From: Oceanicaulis alexandrii DSM 11625
GTDB lineage: Bacteria > Pseudomonadota > Alphaproteobacteria > Caulobacterales > Maricaulaceae
Length of the DNA: 64,000 nt
Reading direction: 5' to 3'
NCBI RefSeq assembly: GCF_000420265.1
Contig: NZ_ATUP01000001.1
Span: 1,054,001 to 1,118,000 of the forward strand
The translations under genes and the position numbers were made by a program. The notes under the pieces are model-generated. The model was not told the origin of the DNA and did not search any database. It worked only from the letters and a program-made list of their open reading frames with translations. Of this stretch, positions 9,096 to 18,065 are shown piece by piece. How positions within the stretch are numbered: the stretch's first letter is position 1; each line of letters opens with the position of its first letter.

Positions 9096-9809
9096 ATGAC
9101 CCGCCATCTTTCCGCAACCGACGCCAACCAGCTTTCAGCCGGTGATGACCATTACCGCGCCTATGTGGGCCCGCCGGGCCGCTATGGCTTGCTCGGTTTG
9201 CTGCAGATGAACCTGCTGACGGCTCTGGGTCTTGAGGAAACAGACACCGTGCTTGATTTCGGCTGTGGTTCGCTGCGTCTGGGACGATGCCTGATCCCGT
9301 TCCTGCTGCGCGGCAAGTACTATGGGATCGAGCCCCATGACTGGCTGATCCAGGACGGCTTCACCCATGAAACCGGCGGTCAGCTGCGCACGCTGAAAGC
9401 GCCGCTGTTTTCCAATGACGACACATTTGACTGCAGCGTGTTTGACGTCGAGTTCGACTTCATCATGGCGCAATCCATCATCACCCATTCAGGCCCGAAG
9501 CAGACCGCGAACCTGATCCGGACTGCAGCGCAAAGCCTGAAACAGGACGGCCTGTTCCTGTTCAGCTTCATTCTGGGCGAGGACGACACGCCCCTGCCCG
9601 AGGCGGACTGGACCTATCCGTTCAACGTGCCCTATCCCAAACCCTGGCTCGACCAGCAATGCGCGGACAATGGCATGGTGATGAAGTTGATCAACTGGCA
9701 CCATCCGGGCGCGCAATGGGCGGCGATCGCGCGGGACCCGCGCCGTCTCGAAGCGCTCGATGATCAATTGGGCTTGGCGGGCAAACCCGCGAAGCGCTGG
9801 CGCGCCTGA
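9096..9809 (+). CDS. Class I SAM-dependent methyltransferase inside the T2SS locus
   Basis: Start chosen at ATG 9096, which follows AGAGGAG at good spacing; 237 residues. Motif I is VLDFGCGSLRLGRCL, motif II YYGIEPHD, and the post-motif segment FDFIMAQSIITHSG resembles small-molecule or sugar methyltransferases. It is a cytoplasmic enzyme with no signal or membrane helix, and its substrate is unknown. It lies between gspG and gspF, converging on gspF with a 14-base gap. It shares the GCGSLR, YYG and AQS..TH signatures with the methyltransferase gene at 11026-11721, so the two are probably the same family. Confidence 0.85.
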   Translation: MTRHLSATDANQLSAGDDHYRAYVGPPGRYGLLGLLQMNLLTALGLEETDTVLDFGCGSLRLGRCLIPFLLRGKYYGIEPHDWLIQDGFTHETGGQLRTLKAPLFSNDDTFDCSVFDVEFDFIMAQSIITHSGPKQTANLIRTAAQSLKQDGLFLFSFILGEDDTPLPEADWTYPFNVPYPKPWLDQQCADNGMVMKLINWHHPGAQWAAIARDPRRLEALDDQLGLAGKPAKRWRA

Positions 9810-9823
9810 GCGCAACCTCGCGA

Positions 9824-11023
9824 CTAGATCGCGATGTCGTAAATGCTGGTCATCGCCAGCACCAGGCTGATCACGATCGTGCCGACCACCATGGCGATGA
9901 ACAAAATGGCGAGCGGCTCAGCCAGAGAGGTCAGCCGCTTGGCCCGGTTGCGCGATTCTTCCTCATAGAGGTCGGCGACAAAGAGCAGCATTTCATCAAG
10001 GCTGGCCGACGCCCGACCGGTGCGCACCAGATTGACCGTCATTGAGTCAAATCCGGCATGGGTTTTGAGCGCGGCGTCTATGGGCTCGCCTGAGCGGATG
10101 GCGCGTCGCGCCTCGGCCAGGCCTTGTTTGCGCCGAGCCGACGTGACCGCAGATTCCGCCAGCACCAGGGCGTCCACCAGCGGCGCGCCGCCAGACAACG
10201 CCGTGCCGCACGCCCGCGCCCAGCGCGCCACTTCCGAGGCCGTCAGAAAGCTGCCGACCACCGGCATCCGGTGCATCAGTTCGGACACGCTGGTTCGAAC
10301 GCCTTTATTGCGTGACAGCGCAAACACGACCGCTGCCGCCCCCGCGACGAACAGCCCGGTCTGAACCATGTTCTCGCTCATGAAGACGCCGGTCTCGATC
10401 ACCCAGCGCGACAGCGCCGGCAAGGAGCTTCGGTCATCGCCGAGCAGATTGGCGAAGCGCGGCACCACGAACAGGAAGATGAAGACAATGGCGAACACGC
10501 CCGCGACCGCCAAAAACGCCGGATAGGCCAGCGCATTGCGGATCTCCGACGCCGCTTTCAGGTCATGCTCCATCTGGGAGGAAATATCGGCCAGCGCCTT
10601 GGGCAATTGCCCCGTCGCCTCACCCAGCTCGATCAGGCGCGGCGCATAGGCCGGAAGGTCAGGAAACCCGTCTCGCATGGCCAGCGAGAGCTGCGCCCCG
10701 GACCGCAAATCCCGCCGTACGCTCAAGGCTTGCTCCGCCAGGTCCTTGCACGGCTCGTCCGCGCTCAGCGAATCAAACGCGTCCAGCAAGGGCGTACCGG
10801 CTTTCAGCAACACCGACAATTGCCGCATGAAGCGGAAGCGGTCCTGAGGGCGCGCCTTCTTGCGCTCGTATTTGCGCGGCTCCAATCCTGCTTCATTGAG
10901 TTTGAAAGGCGCGATGCGCTGCACTTCAAGCTGACGCAGAGCCTCCACCTCATCAGCGGCTGTCAGGCGGCCGTCCACCTCTGCGCCGTCAGAATTCAAA
11001 CCGCGATAGAGATAGGTGGGCAT
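9824..11023 (-). CDS. gspF: Type II secretion platform protein GspF
   Basis: Start chosen at 11023 (MPTYLYRGLNSDGAEVDG), the usual GspF opening; 399 residues. It carries two GspF/PilC helical repeats. The first has RQLSVLLKAGTPLLDAFDSL and ends with LAYPAFLAVAGVF. The second has WARACGTALSGGAPLVDAL and ends with PLAILFIAMVVGTIVISLVL. Three membrane helices are visible. GspF is the core polytopic protein of the assembly platform. Its start lies 2 bases after the stop of the upstream methyltransferase, so the genes are co-transcribed and probably translationally coupled. Confidence 0.93.
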   Translation of the reverse strand: MPTYLYRGLNSDGAEVDGRLTAADEVEALRQLEVQRIAPFKLNEAGLEPRKYERKKARPQDRFRFMRQLSVLLKAGTPLLDAFDSLSADEPCKDLAEQALSVRRDLRSGAQLSLAMRDGFPDLPAYAPRLIELGEATGQLPKALADISSQMEHDLKAASEIRNALAYPAFLAVAGVFAIVFIFLFVVPRFANLLGDDRSSLPALSRWVIETGVFMSENMVQTGLFVAGAAAVVFALSRNKGVRTSVSELMHRMPVVGSFLTASEVARWARACGTALSGGAPLVDALVLAESAVTSARRKQGLAEARRAIRSGEPIDAALKTHAGFDSMTVNLVRTGRASASLDEMLLFVADLYEEESRNRAKRLTSLAEPLAILFIAMVVGTIVISLVLAMTSIYDIAI

Positions 11024-11025
11024 GA

Positions 11026-11721
11026 TCAGTCCTGACCGGTTTCGCGCACAAACAGGGCCATGCGCTGATCGCGAGGATGATCCCAATGGTTCAGAACATC
11101 CAGCCGCCAGCCTTGGGGCGTCGCGGCGGAGAGCGCCGCGATCGTGGTGTCATAGGGGTCACGGTCCGGATAGGTCACAACCCCGCCTGGCTCATGGGGC
11201 AAGGGCGCATCGGCGGGCGTCTCCGCCGGGCGCTCAAAGAAGGTCACATAGAACCGGCCGCCTTCCGCGAACACCGGCGCCAGCGCCGTCAGACAATCGG
11301 TCAGGCGCGCAATCGGCATATGGGTGAAGACCGACTGGGCGATGCCATAGTCAAAGCTCACGCCAAAGCCGGTCGCGTCGAAGTCCGCGTTCGCAGCCAG
11401 ATGATCGCGCGGCAGTTTGGCGTCGAGCCCGGCGGGAACGATCTCGCGCTCATACCCAGCCTCAAGCAGGTCAGCGCTGATATCCACGCCGTAATAGCGG
11501 TCCGGGTCGAGATACTCGGTCAGCGGCACGCCCGCCCGCAAGGAGCCGCAGCCCATATCGATGAAACGATGGTGGGGCTTGAGCCCCTGGGACAACAGAA
11601 AGCGTTTCTGAAGCGCGCCCAGCTCATCCCACATGCCGCCGATCACGGCGCGATGATGACCGTCCGCCACGGCCTTTTTCATATTTTCAAGGGCGTCGTA
11701 ATGGCTGTACTGCGCACTCAT
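11026..11721 (-). CDS. Class I SAM-dependent methyltransferase between gspE and gspF
   Basis: This 231-residue cytoplasmic protein has motif I FIDMGCGSLRAGVPL, motif II YYGVDISADLL and FDYGIAQSVFTHMPIARL, followed by FAEGGRFYVTFFERP. It is a SAM methyltransferase fold with unknown substrate. It lies inside the minus-strand T2SS block, 14 bases after gspE and 2 bases before gspF, so it is made together with the secretion ATPase and platform protein. It resembles the methyltransferase at 9096-9809 in its motifs. A role in modifying a secreted or surface glycan, or a T2SS component, is speculation. Confidence 0.85.
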   Translation of the reverse strand: MSAQYSHYDALENMKKAVADGHHRAVIGGMWDELGALQKRFLLSQGLKPHHRFIDMGCGSLRAGVPLTEYLDPDRYYGVDISADLLEAGYEREIVPAGLDAKLPRDHLAANADFDATGFGVSFDYGIAQSVFTHMPIARLTDCLTALAPVFAEGGRFYVTFFERPAETPADAPLPHEPGGVVTYPDRDPYDTTIAALSAATPQGWRLDVLNHWDHPRDQRMALFVRETGQD

Positions 11722-11735
11722 CGCTTCGTCTCCGT

Positions 11736-13520
11736 TCAGGCCCTGGCCTGTTGACGCATCTGCCCCGCGCCCAGAACCCGCAAGATCTCACCGATTGAGG
11801 TGACGCCTTGGGACGCCTTGATCAAACCATCTTCCAGCATGGTCAGATAGCCGTCCTGACGCGCAGCGGCCAGCAGGCCCGCCGCGTCCGCCCGGTCATT
11901 GATGGCGCTGCGCAGGGCCGGCGTCACGCGCGCCGCTTCAAACACGGCCACCCGGCCTGTATAGCCCTGCCCGCCGCAATGATGGCAGCCGTCCGCGCTG
12001 CGCCATTGGGAATGCGACGGCAGACCGACCGCGCCGTCGCTGCGCGCTTCGGCCAACATCTTTTCGCCCAAACGCACATCGTCGGCGTCTGCGGGGCGGG
12101 CGCAATGTTCGCACAAGCGCCGCACCAGCCGCTGGCCCATGAGCCCGCGCAGGGCCGAGGAGACAAGGAAAGGCTCAACCCCCAGATCAATCAGGCGCTC
12201 GATCGCCGCCAGCGCGGAATTGGTGTGAAGCGTTGACAGCACCAGGTGCCCCGTGAGCGCCGCCTGGGCGGAGATGGATGCGGTTTCACCATCACGAATC
12301 TCACCGATCATGATGACATCCGGGTCCTGACGCAGAATGGCGCGGAGCCCCTTGGCGAAGGTGTAGCCGATCTCGGACCGCGCCTGGACCTGGGTGATGC
12401 CGGCCATGTCGTATTCGACCGGATCTTCAATGGTGATGATCTTGCGCTCGCCATCATTCACAAGCTCCAGACCACGATAGAGCGTGGTGGACTTGCCCGA
12501 CCCCGTGGGGCCCGTGACGAGAATCACGCCGTTCGGCTCGGCGATCAGCTGCTGGAACACGCTCATGGCGTGGCCTTCAAGCCCCAATCCCTCAAGGCTT
12601 GGCAATTCCTGCTGCTTGCGCAAGAGGCGCAGCACAAGACTTTCTCCCCAGGCGCCGGGCAGGGAAGAGACGCGCAGATCAATATCCTGACCGGCGAACC
12701 GCACCGACTGGCGGCCATCCTGGGGCAGACGGCGCTCGGCGATATCCATATTGGACAACAGCTTGATCCGGCTCGCCACGGCGTCAAAGCGGGCGCGCGG
12801 CAGGGTCTGCATCTGGTGCAGAACGCCATCGACGCGGAAGCGGATCTGGAAATGGCTTTCAAACGGCTCGATATGGATATCCGAGGCGCGCCGCTGCAGC
12901 GCATCTTCAAACACGCCGTTCACAAAATCGATGACCGGCGCCTCTTCCGCCATCTCGCGCAGGCGCTGCGCGTCGTCCATATCGTCACGCGACTGCACCC
13001 GCCCCGCCGAACGCAGGCCCGCAAGGGCGGTGTCCAGCAAACGATTGGGGCCGAGCACGATCTGCACGTCGCCCTGCGCATGCCGCGACAGGGTTTCGTG
13101 CAAGGCCGGATCCATCGGCGACCGAGCGAAGACGATCAAGGTGCGGCCGCTGAAATCCGGAGCCGCCGTCTCGCCAATGGCCTCACCCAAGTCTGATGAG
13201 GACGCCTCCTCCCCTTCCGCGGGTGCGAACCAGAGTACGGTATCATGCAAGAGGAGCCAGTCCACGGACACGCCCAGCGAATCCGCCGCCTGACGATAGA
13301 GCGATGGCGCATCAGGCAGTTGATCCGGCGTCAGGACGGGCAGATCCAGCTGATCAGACAGGGCGGACAGCAGCACGTCTTCAGAAACCGCGCCCAATCT
13401 GAGCAAAGCCTGGCCGAACAGCGCTCCGATCTCGCCCTGATAGCGCGCAGCGCGTTCCACATCGGTCGCGGTCACAAAGCCGCGTTCCAGCAGAATGTCG
13501 CCAATCCGTCTGTCGTCCAT
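11736..13520 (-). CDS. gspE: Type II secretion ATPase GspE
   Basis: Start chosen at 13520 (MDDRRIGDILLERGFVT), the normal N1E opening; 594 residues. The nucleotide-binding domain has Walker A GPTGSGKS (about 337-344), the Asp box ITIEDPVEY, Walker B DVIMIGEIRD (about 401-410) and the His box TGHLVLSTLHTN. The C-terminal zinc domain has CEHC and CHHCGGQGYTGR. GspE powers pseudopilus extension from the cytoplasm through GspL and GspF. It is the first gene of a gspE-methyltransferase-gspF operon. Confidence 0.96.
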   Translation of the reverse strand: MDDRRIGDILLERGFVTATDVERAARYQGEIGALFGQALLRLGAVSEDVLLSALSDQLDLPVLTPDQLPDAPSLYRQAADSLGVSVDWLLLHDTVLWFAPAEGEEASSSDLGEAIGETAAPDFSGRTLIVFARSPMDPALHETLSRHAQGDVQIVLGPNRLLDTALAGLRSAGRVQSRDDMDDAQRLREMAEEAPVIDFVNGVFEDALQRRASDIHIEPFESHFQIRFRVDGVLHQMQTLPRARFDAVASRIKLLSNMDIAERRLPQDGRQSVRFAGQDIDLRVSSLPGAWGESLVLRLLRKQQELPSLEGLGLEGHAMSVFQQLIAEPNGVILVTGPTGSGKSTTLYRGLELVNDGERKIITIEDPVEYDMAGITQVQARSEIGYTFAKGLRAILRQDPDVIMIGEIRDGETASISAQAALTGHLVLSTLHTNSALAAIERLIDLGVEPFLVSSALRGLMGQRLVRRLCEHCARPADADDVRLGEKMLAEARSDGAVGLPSHSQWRSADGCHHCGGQGYTGRVAVFEAARVTPALRSAINDRADAAGLLAAARQDGYLTMLEDGLIKASQGVTSIGEILRVLGAGQMRQQARA

Positions 13521-13640
13521 GAAACCACCTGCCCCGATACGCCGCTCAGCCTGGCGCTCATGGCCAGAGCATACTGCATCTCTCATCCGGGGACAGCCGC
13601 CGCCTTCAGTCAATTCGCGCCGATCCACCAGACCTCCAGA

Positions 13641-13674
13641 CAAAAAGAAAGGGCGGCCGAAGCCGCCCTTTCCC
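13641..13674 (-). terminator. Rho-independent terminator of the 13701-15122 gene
   Basis: AAAGGGCGGC (13648-13657) pairs with GCCGCCCTTT (13662-13671) around a four-base loop that reads UUCG on the minus strand. The minus-strand stem is followed by CTTTTTG. It lies 27 bases past the stop of the minus-strand exported-protein gene, which isolates that gene from gspE. Confidence 0.85.
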
Positions 13675-13700
13675 ATCCGATGATCCGAAGATCAGAAGGA

Positions 13701-15122
13701 TTAGCCGCCGATTTCGCCGCCAGGGACAGTGTAATCGGTGGAGTTCTCAGACACGATGCCATTGGTCACCATAAAGCGACGCACGTTCACGCCGGCCGCT
13801 TCAAAGGAGAAGGAGACATCAGCGCGGCCGAAGGCAGAGCCCACAGCAGCTTCGATGTCAGCCTCGGTCAGGATCAGTTCACCGTTGGTCAGCGTACCAG
13901 CCGGGGTCATCACGTACTCGTCGTCCACGTCAGCGGTGGAGTTGGCGAGGGTCACGCGGATGGTCGGCAGGGTGGCGCCGAGACCGGTTGCACGGAACAC
14001 ATTCGAGGTGCTGGCAGAAGTGTCGCCAACCCACTCAAACAGACCCGTGTTGGAGCCTTCACGAACCACGTTACCAACAGCCGCGCCCAGCACATCATCG
14101 ACGTTGAGATCAGAGCCAGTGGCTTCATCAAACGTCAGATCAGCCGAGATGTCTTGGTTCGCAATCGCTGCCGGGGTGGTGGTGTCAGCAACCAGTGAAA
14201 TGTTCACCGGGGCTGCAGCAAGGGCGGTCAGGTTGGCGTTAGTGAGAGCAAAAGTCGCTTGACCATTGGCATCCAGATTTTCAGTGCCAATGCCGGCCAG
14301 GGTGACGCTTGCGATACCTGCCGGGGACGGAACCGTCACCACCAGCTCAGCACCATCAAATTGTGCTGCAGTCGCAGTGTCGAAGGGCACAGACGCACCG
14401 CCAACCGAGACAGAGTAGATAGTTGCACCACCGTCGACATCATCAACCTGAAGCGTGCCGACCACATCGGTCGTAACGCTGCCGTCGAACAGCTCATAGC
14501 TGTCGTCCAGCTCGGGGGCCGCGGTGTCCGTCGTGAAGGTCACATCGAGAGAGTTGCGAGCCGTGTAGAAATCTTGGGTCGCGGTCGGGGCCGGATCGGC
14601 ATCATACTCGCCAGACGCAAGAACAGCGCCAGTAGAATCAAGGGTCAGCTCATAAGCAACATTACCCACACCTTCGATATCGATCGGCAGTGTGATCTGA
14701 ATGTTCTCATTTGCGCCAGCACCGACGCAAGATGTCGGGTCAAAGGATGCGTCACCTGCGAAAGAGACGGATTGACCACCGTTCGCGCCACCAGAGCTAA
14801 TTACAAACACACAGCTGGCGTTTGCTACACCGCCTTGGGTGGAGTTTGCATTGCTCAGAAACGTCTAGAAAGACAGACCACCGTCAAGCGTCAACGAAAG
14901 GTTTACGTCATCGGTCGGCGCCAAAGCAGTAATCGCGGTGTAGTCAGCCGCGCTGAGCGTAATTGTGAGCTCGTCTTGATACGCAGCCGCAGCAAGGTCG
15001 ACCTGCGACGCAAACTCGACGGAGGTGTCAGTGTCAGTGTCGACAACGACGAGCTGCGCGTTAGCAGCGCCAGTGAGTAGGGCAGCAACCGCTGCGCCGG
15101 TGAGAAGTTTCGTCAGTTTCAT
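13701..15122 (-). pseudogene. Exported beta-rich protein gene interrupted by one in-frame TAG
   Basis: From ATG 15122, preceded by GGGGGA at 7 bases, the frame encodes a signal peptide (KLLTGAAVAALLTGAANAQ) and an acidic Asp/Thr/Ala/Val-rich chain. It meets TAG at 14867-14865 as codon 86. The same frame then stays open for 387 codons to a stop at 13701 and a strong terminator. The composition (VTFTTDTAAPELDDSYELF, TLTNGELILTEADIEAA) is continuous across the stop and looks like a surface or secreted beta-sandwich protein. I recognise no family. CAG to TAG would be a single change, so this is a fresh nonsense mutation, a sequencing error or readthrough. The gene sits beside the T2SS, whose substrate it could be. 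Confidence 0.75.
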
Positions 15123-15522
15123 CTGGGTATCCCCCAATTGATATAGCCATGGCTGTTCAGCGCCATGGGGCCAAACATGAATTTGTCGTGCTCCTGCAGA
15201 GAACACGGTTTCACGCCCCCCTCAAGCGAGGCGCCGAACATCGCGGAGTAAAGGCGAGAGGCGGCTGTGGTGTCAACCGTTTATTCGCCCGAACCGCGTA
15301 CATGATCACAGCTTACGCGTTCGAAGTCGCGTGTGTCACATTCGCGCAACGCACGCCGTCTCCGCCCTGCAAACAGGGACCCATGCAAGGCAAGAGATAG
15401 ACCGCGTAAGGTTAATGAGGCGCTAGCGCGCTGCACAATCCCGACCGGGCGCATCGGCGGGTTTGCAGACGCGCAGTGTTAGGGTAGGTCGAGAGGCCTT
15501 CCATTCCAGCGCCAGAGCTTTC
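15123..15522. other. 400-base intergenic region between the exported-protein gene and rfbC
   Basis: The two genes diverge, so both promoters should lie here. I see no convincing ORF. The only clear structure is the inverted repeat at 15147-15168. The stretch nearer rfbC is less GC-rich, but I could not pick out a convincing -35/-10 pair. Confidence 0.6.
15147..15168 (-). promoter_or_regulatory. Inverted repeat in the leader of the exported-protein gene
   Basis: CCATGGC (15147-15153) and GCCATGG (15162-15168) form a perfect 7-bp stem with an 8-base loop, about 25 bases upstream of the start codon at 15122. It could be a 5' UTR stem-loop that stabilises the mRNA, or an operator. Function is not shown. 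Confidence 0.4.
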
Positions 15523-16116
15523 ATGTCCGTTTCTCCCTTGCCGCCGTTCAAACCCCGGTTTGAGTCCCTGCCCGACGCGCCGCTCGTGATCACGCCCGCC
15601 CGGATTGGCGATTCGCGGGGCTGGTTCAGCGAGAGCTATAATCAGCGCCGCCTGGCCGAGGCCGGCTTCGACGTGCGCTTCGTGCAGGACAATCTGTCTT
15701 TCTCGGCACACGCCGGCACGCTGCGCGGCCTGCATTATCAGTCGCCGCCGCACGCCCAGGGCAAGCTGGTCGGCGTGATGACGGGCGCGATCCGCGATGT
15801 GGTGGTGGATGTGCGAGACGGCTCTGACAGCTATGGCCAGTGGGCGGCGGTGGAGCTGAGCGAGGAGAACGGCCGCCAGCTCTGGGTTCCGCCCGGTTTC
15901 CTGCATGGCTTTGTGACGCTGACCGACAACACCCGGGTTGCCTATAAGGTGACCGACTATTACTCCAAGGAACACGATGGATCGGTGGCCTATAATGACC
16001 CCGATCTGGGCGTCGACTGGGGGGTGGACGATCCGGTTCTGTCGGATAAAGACGCCGCCGCCCCGCGCCTGAAAGACGTGGCCCCGCTCTTCCCGGCGGG
16101 GTGGGAGGGAGCATAG
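15523..16116 (+). CDS. rfbC: dTDP-4-dehydrorhamnose 3,5-epimerase RfbC
   Basis: Start chosen at ATG 15523 (MSVSPLPPFKPRFESLPDAP); 197 residues, slightly longer than typical RmlC. The cupin core carries the family signature IGDSRGWFSESYNQRR, FVQDNLSFS, TLRGLHYQSPPHAQGKLV (catalytic His) and WVPPGFLHGFVTL. It catalyses the third step of dTDP-L-rhamnose synthesis. First gene of rfbC-B-D-A; rfbB starts 2 bases after its stop. Confidence 0.95.
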   Translation: MSVSPLPPFKPRFESLPDAPLVITPARIGDSRGWFSESYNQRRLAEAGFDVRFVQDNLSFSAHAGTLRGLHYQSPPHAQGKLVGVMTGAIRDVVVDVRDGSDSYGQWAAVELSEENGRQLWVPPGFLHGFVTLTDNTRVAYKVTDYYSKEHDGSVAYNDPDLGVDWGVDDPVLSDKDAAAPRLKDVAPLFPAGWEGA

Positions 16117-16118
16117 GC

Positions 16119-17165
16119 ATGCGGGTTTTGGTGACGGGCGGATCGGGCTTTATCGGCTCGGCGCTGGTGCGGCGTCTGGTGCTTGAAACCGGCTGGGACG
16201 TGCTCAATATAGACGCGCTGACCTATGCCGCCTCACCCGCCTCACTGGCGGACCTTGAGGATCATCCCCGCTACAGCTTCCTGCACGCCGACATCCGCAA
16301 CCCCGAGGCGGTGGCTCAGGCGTTTGACCGGTTTGAACCCGATGCCGTGATGCATCTGGCGGCGGAAAGCCATGTGGACCGCTCGATCACCGGCGCCAAG
16401 GATTTCGTCGACACCAATGTGCTGGGCACGTTCACGCTTTTAGAGGCCGCGCGCGCCTATCGCGACACGCGCGGCGCCGCGGCGGACCGGTTCTGCTTCT
16501 TGCATGTGTCCACAGATGAAGTGTTCGGCTCACTGGGAGACGACGGCAAGTTCTCAGAGACCACGGCCTATGATCCGTCCTCGCCCTATTCCGCCTCCAA
16601 GGCGGCGTCTGACCATCTGGCGCGCGCCTGGGGCCGCACCTACGGGCTGGATGTGCGGGTGTCGAACTGTTCCAACAATTACGGGCCGCGGCAGTTTCCT
16701 GAAAAGCTGATCCCGCTGATGATCCTGAAAGCGCTGTCAGGCGAAGCCCTGCCGGTTTATGGCGACGGGTCAAACGTGCGCGACTGGCTGTATGTGGATG
16801 ATCATGCGCGGGCGCTGGAGCTGGTGGTCAGCCAGGGCGAGGCCGGGCAGACCTATTGCATTGGCGGCGACGCCGAGCGCACCAATCTGCAAGTGGTTCA
16901 GGCCATTTGCGACCGGCTGGATGCGGTTCGCCCCGCAGACTCAAACCGCGCCGCTCAGATCCAGTTCGTCACCGATCGCCCCGGCCATGACCAGCGCTAC
17001 GCCATCGACGCCAGCACGATCAAAGCCAAGCTCGGCTGGAGCCCGTCGGTCAGCTTTGAAGACGGCCTCGCCGCAACGCTGGACTGGTATCTCGCTCATG
17101 AAGACTGGTGGCGACCGATTCTCGACAAGAGCTATCAGGGTGAACGGCTGGGTCTCAGCGCATGA
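16119..17165 (+). CDS. rfbB: dTDP-glucose 4,6-dehydratase RfbB
   Basis: Start chosen at ATG 16119 (MRVLVTGGSGFIGSALVR); 348 residues, normal for RmlB. It is an extended SDR with the NAD-binding GGSGFIG, HLAAESHVDRSI, the DEVFGSLG catalytic segment and YSASKAASD (Tyr and Lys of the active site). The second step of the dTDP-rhamnose pathway. It overlaps rfbD by 4 bases (ATGA). Confidence 0.96.
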   Translation: MRVLVTGGSGFIGSALVRRLVLETGWDVLNIDALTYAASPASLADLEDHPRYSFLHADIRNPEAVAQAFDRFEPDAVMHLAAESHVDRSITGAKDFVDTNVLGTFTLLEAARAYRDTRGAAADRFCFLHVSTDEVFGSLGDDGKFSETTAYDPSSPYSASKAASDHLARAWGRTYGLDVRVSNCSNNYGPRQFPEKLIPLMILKALSGEALPVYGDGSNVRDWLYVDDHARALELVVSQGEAGQTYCIGGDAERTNLQVVQAICDRLDAVRPADSNRAAQIQFVTDRPGHDQRYAIDASTIKAKLGWSPSVSFEDGLAATLDWYLAHEDWWRPILDKSYQGERLGLSA

Positions 17166-18052
17166 CGCCGGACCGCACGGACGCCGACGCCCCGATCCTG
17201 GTGATCGGGCGCAATGGTCAATTGGCGCGGGCGCTGGCGGCGCAAAGCGACGCTGTGACGGCCTGCGGGCGGGATCAGTTCGACCTGGCCCAGCATGACC
17301 CCGCTGCTTTGCTGGATCATCATCGCCCCCGGATCGTGATCAACGCCGCCGCCTACACCGATGTGAACGGCGCGGAAAACGACGAAATGGCCGCTCATGC
17401 GCTCAATTGCGCCGGCCCGGCCCGGCTGGCGGCGGCCTGTCAGGCGCGCGGCGTCGGGTTACTCCACGTCTCGACGGACTATGTCTTTGACGGAACGCCG
17501 GGGCAGGCGCCCTATGCCGAAACGGCGGCGACCAATCCGCTCAATGTCTACGCGCGCACCAAGCATGAGGGCGAGCAGGCCATCCTCGATGTCTGCGATA
17601 CAGCGCTGATCCTCCGCGCCGCCTGGATCTTTGACGCACGCGGCGGCAGTTTTCTCAACGCCATCCTGAACCGTCTCGACCAGGGGCAGCCTCTCAAGGT
17701 CGTCGATGACCAGATCAGCACGCCCAGCTGGGCGCCCGATCTGGCGCAGGCGCTCCTGACCCTTGCCGCGAGAGATGAGCGGCCGAGCGGCGTCTTTCAT
17801 TATAGAGGCGGAGACTATGCCAGCTGGTACGATTTCGCGCACGCCGCAGCGGAACTGGCGCGGCCTTACCTGAGCACCGGACCTGTGATCACGGCTGTGG
17901 ATTCAACCGCCTTTCCGCAACCTGCAGACCGTCCCAAAGACACGCGACTGGATGCGCAAGCCTTGCTGGACGCGACCGGAATCGGAGCCGGGGACTGGCG
18001 CGCGGGCTTGCCTGAAGTGATCGCTCAACGCTATGAGCAGCGCATAGGTTGA
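17162..18052 (+). CDS. rfbD: dTDP-4-dehydrorhamnose reductase RfbD
   Basis: This 296-residue SDR has an N-terminal ILVIGRNGQLARAL nucleotide-binding motif, VINAAAYTDVNGAEND, STDYVFDGT and the YARTKHEGEQ catalytic Tyr/Lys, then RAAWIF. All are RmlD hallmarks. It makes dTDP-L-rhamnose in the last pathway step. Translationally coupled to rfbB; rfbA follows after 13 bases. Confidence 0.94.
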   Translation: MTPDRTDADAPILVIGRNGQLARALAAQSDAVTACGRDQFDLAQHDPAALLDHHRPRIVINAAAYTDVNGAENDEMAAHALNCAGPARLAAACQARGVGLLHVSTDYVFDGTPGQAPYAETAATNPLNVYARTKHEGEQAILDVCDTALILRAAWIFDARGGSFLNAILNRLDQGQPLKVVDDQISTPSWAPDLAQALLTLAARDERPSGVFHYRGGDYASWYDFAHAAAELARPYLSTGPVITAVDSTAFPQPADRPKDTRLDAQALLDATGIGAGDWRAGLPEVIAQRYEQRIG

Positions 18053-18065
18053 GTGAGCATCCGTC

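Noticed and set aside
14865-14867. TAG read as pyrrolysine or a recoded amino acid
   Set aside because: No pylT/pylS genes or other amber codons within well-supported genes were seen here, and pyrrolysine use is not expected in this group. Mutation is simpler.
14259-15080. Plus-strand open frame opposite the amber-interrupted gene
   Set aside because: The minus-strand frame has a signal peptide, leader, ribosome site and terminator. The plus frame has no start signal and an Arg-rich random-looking composition.
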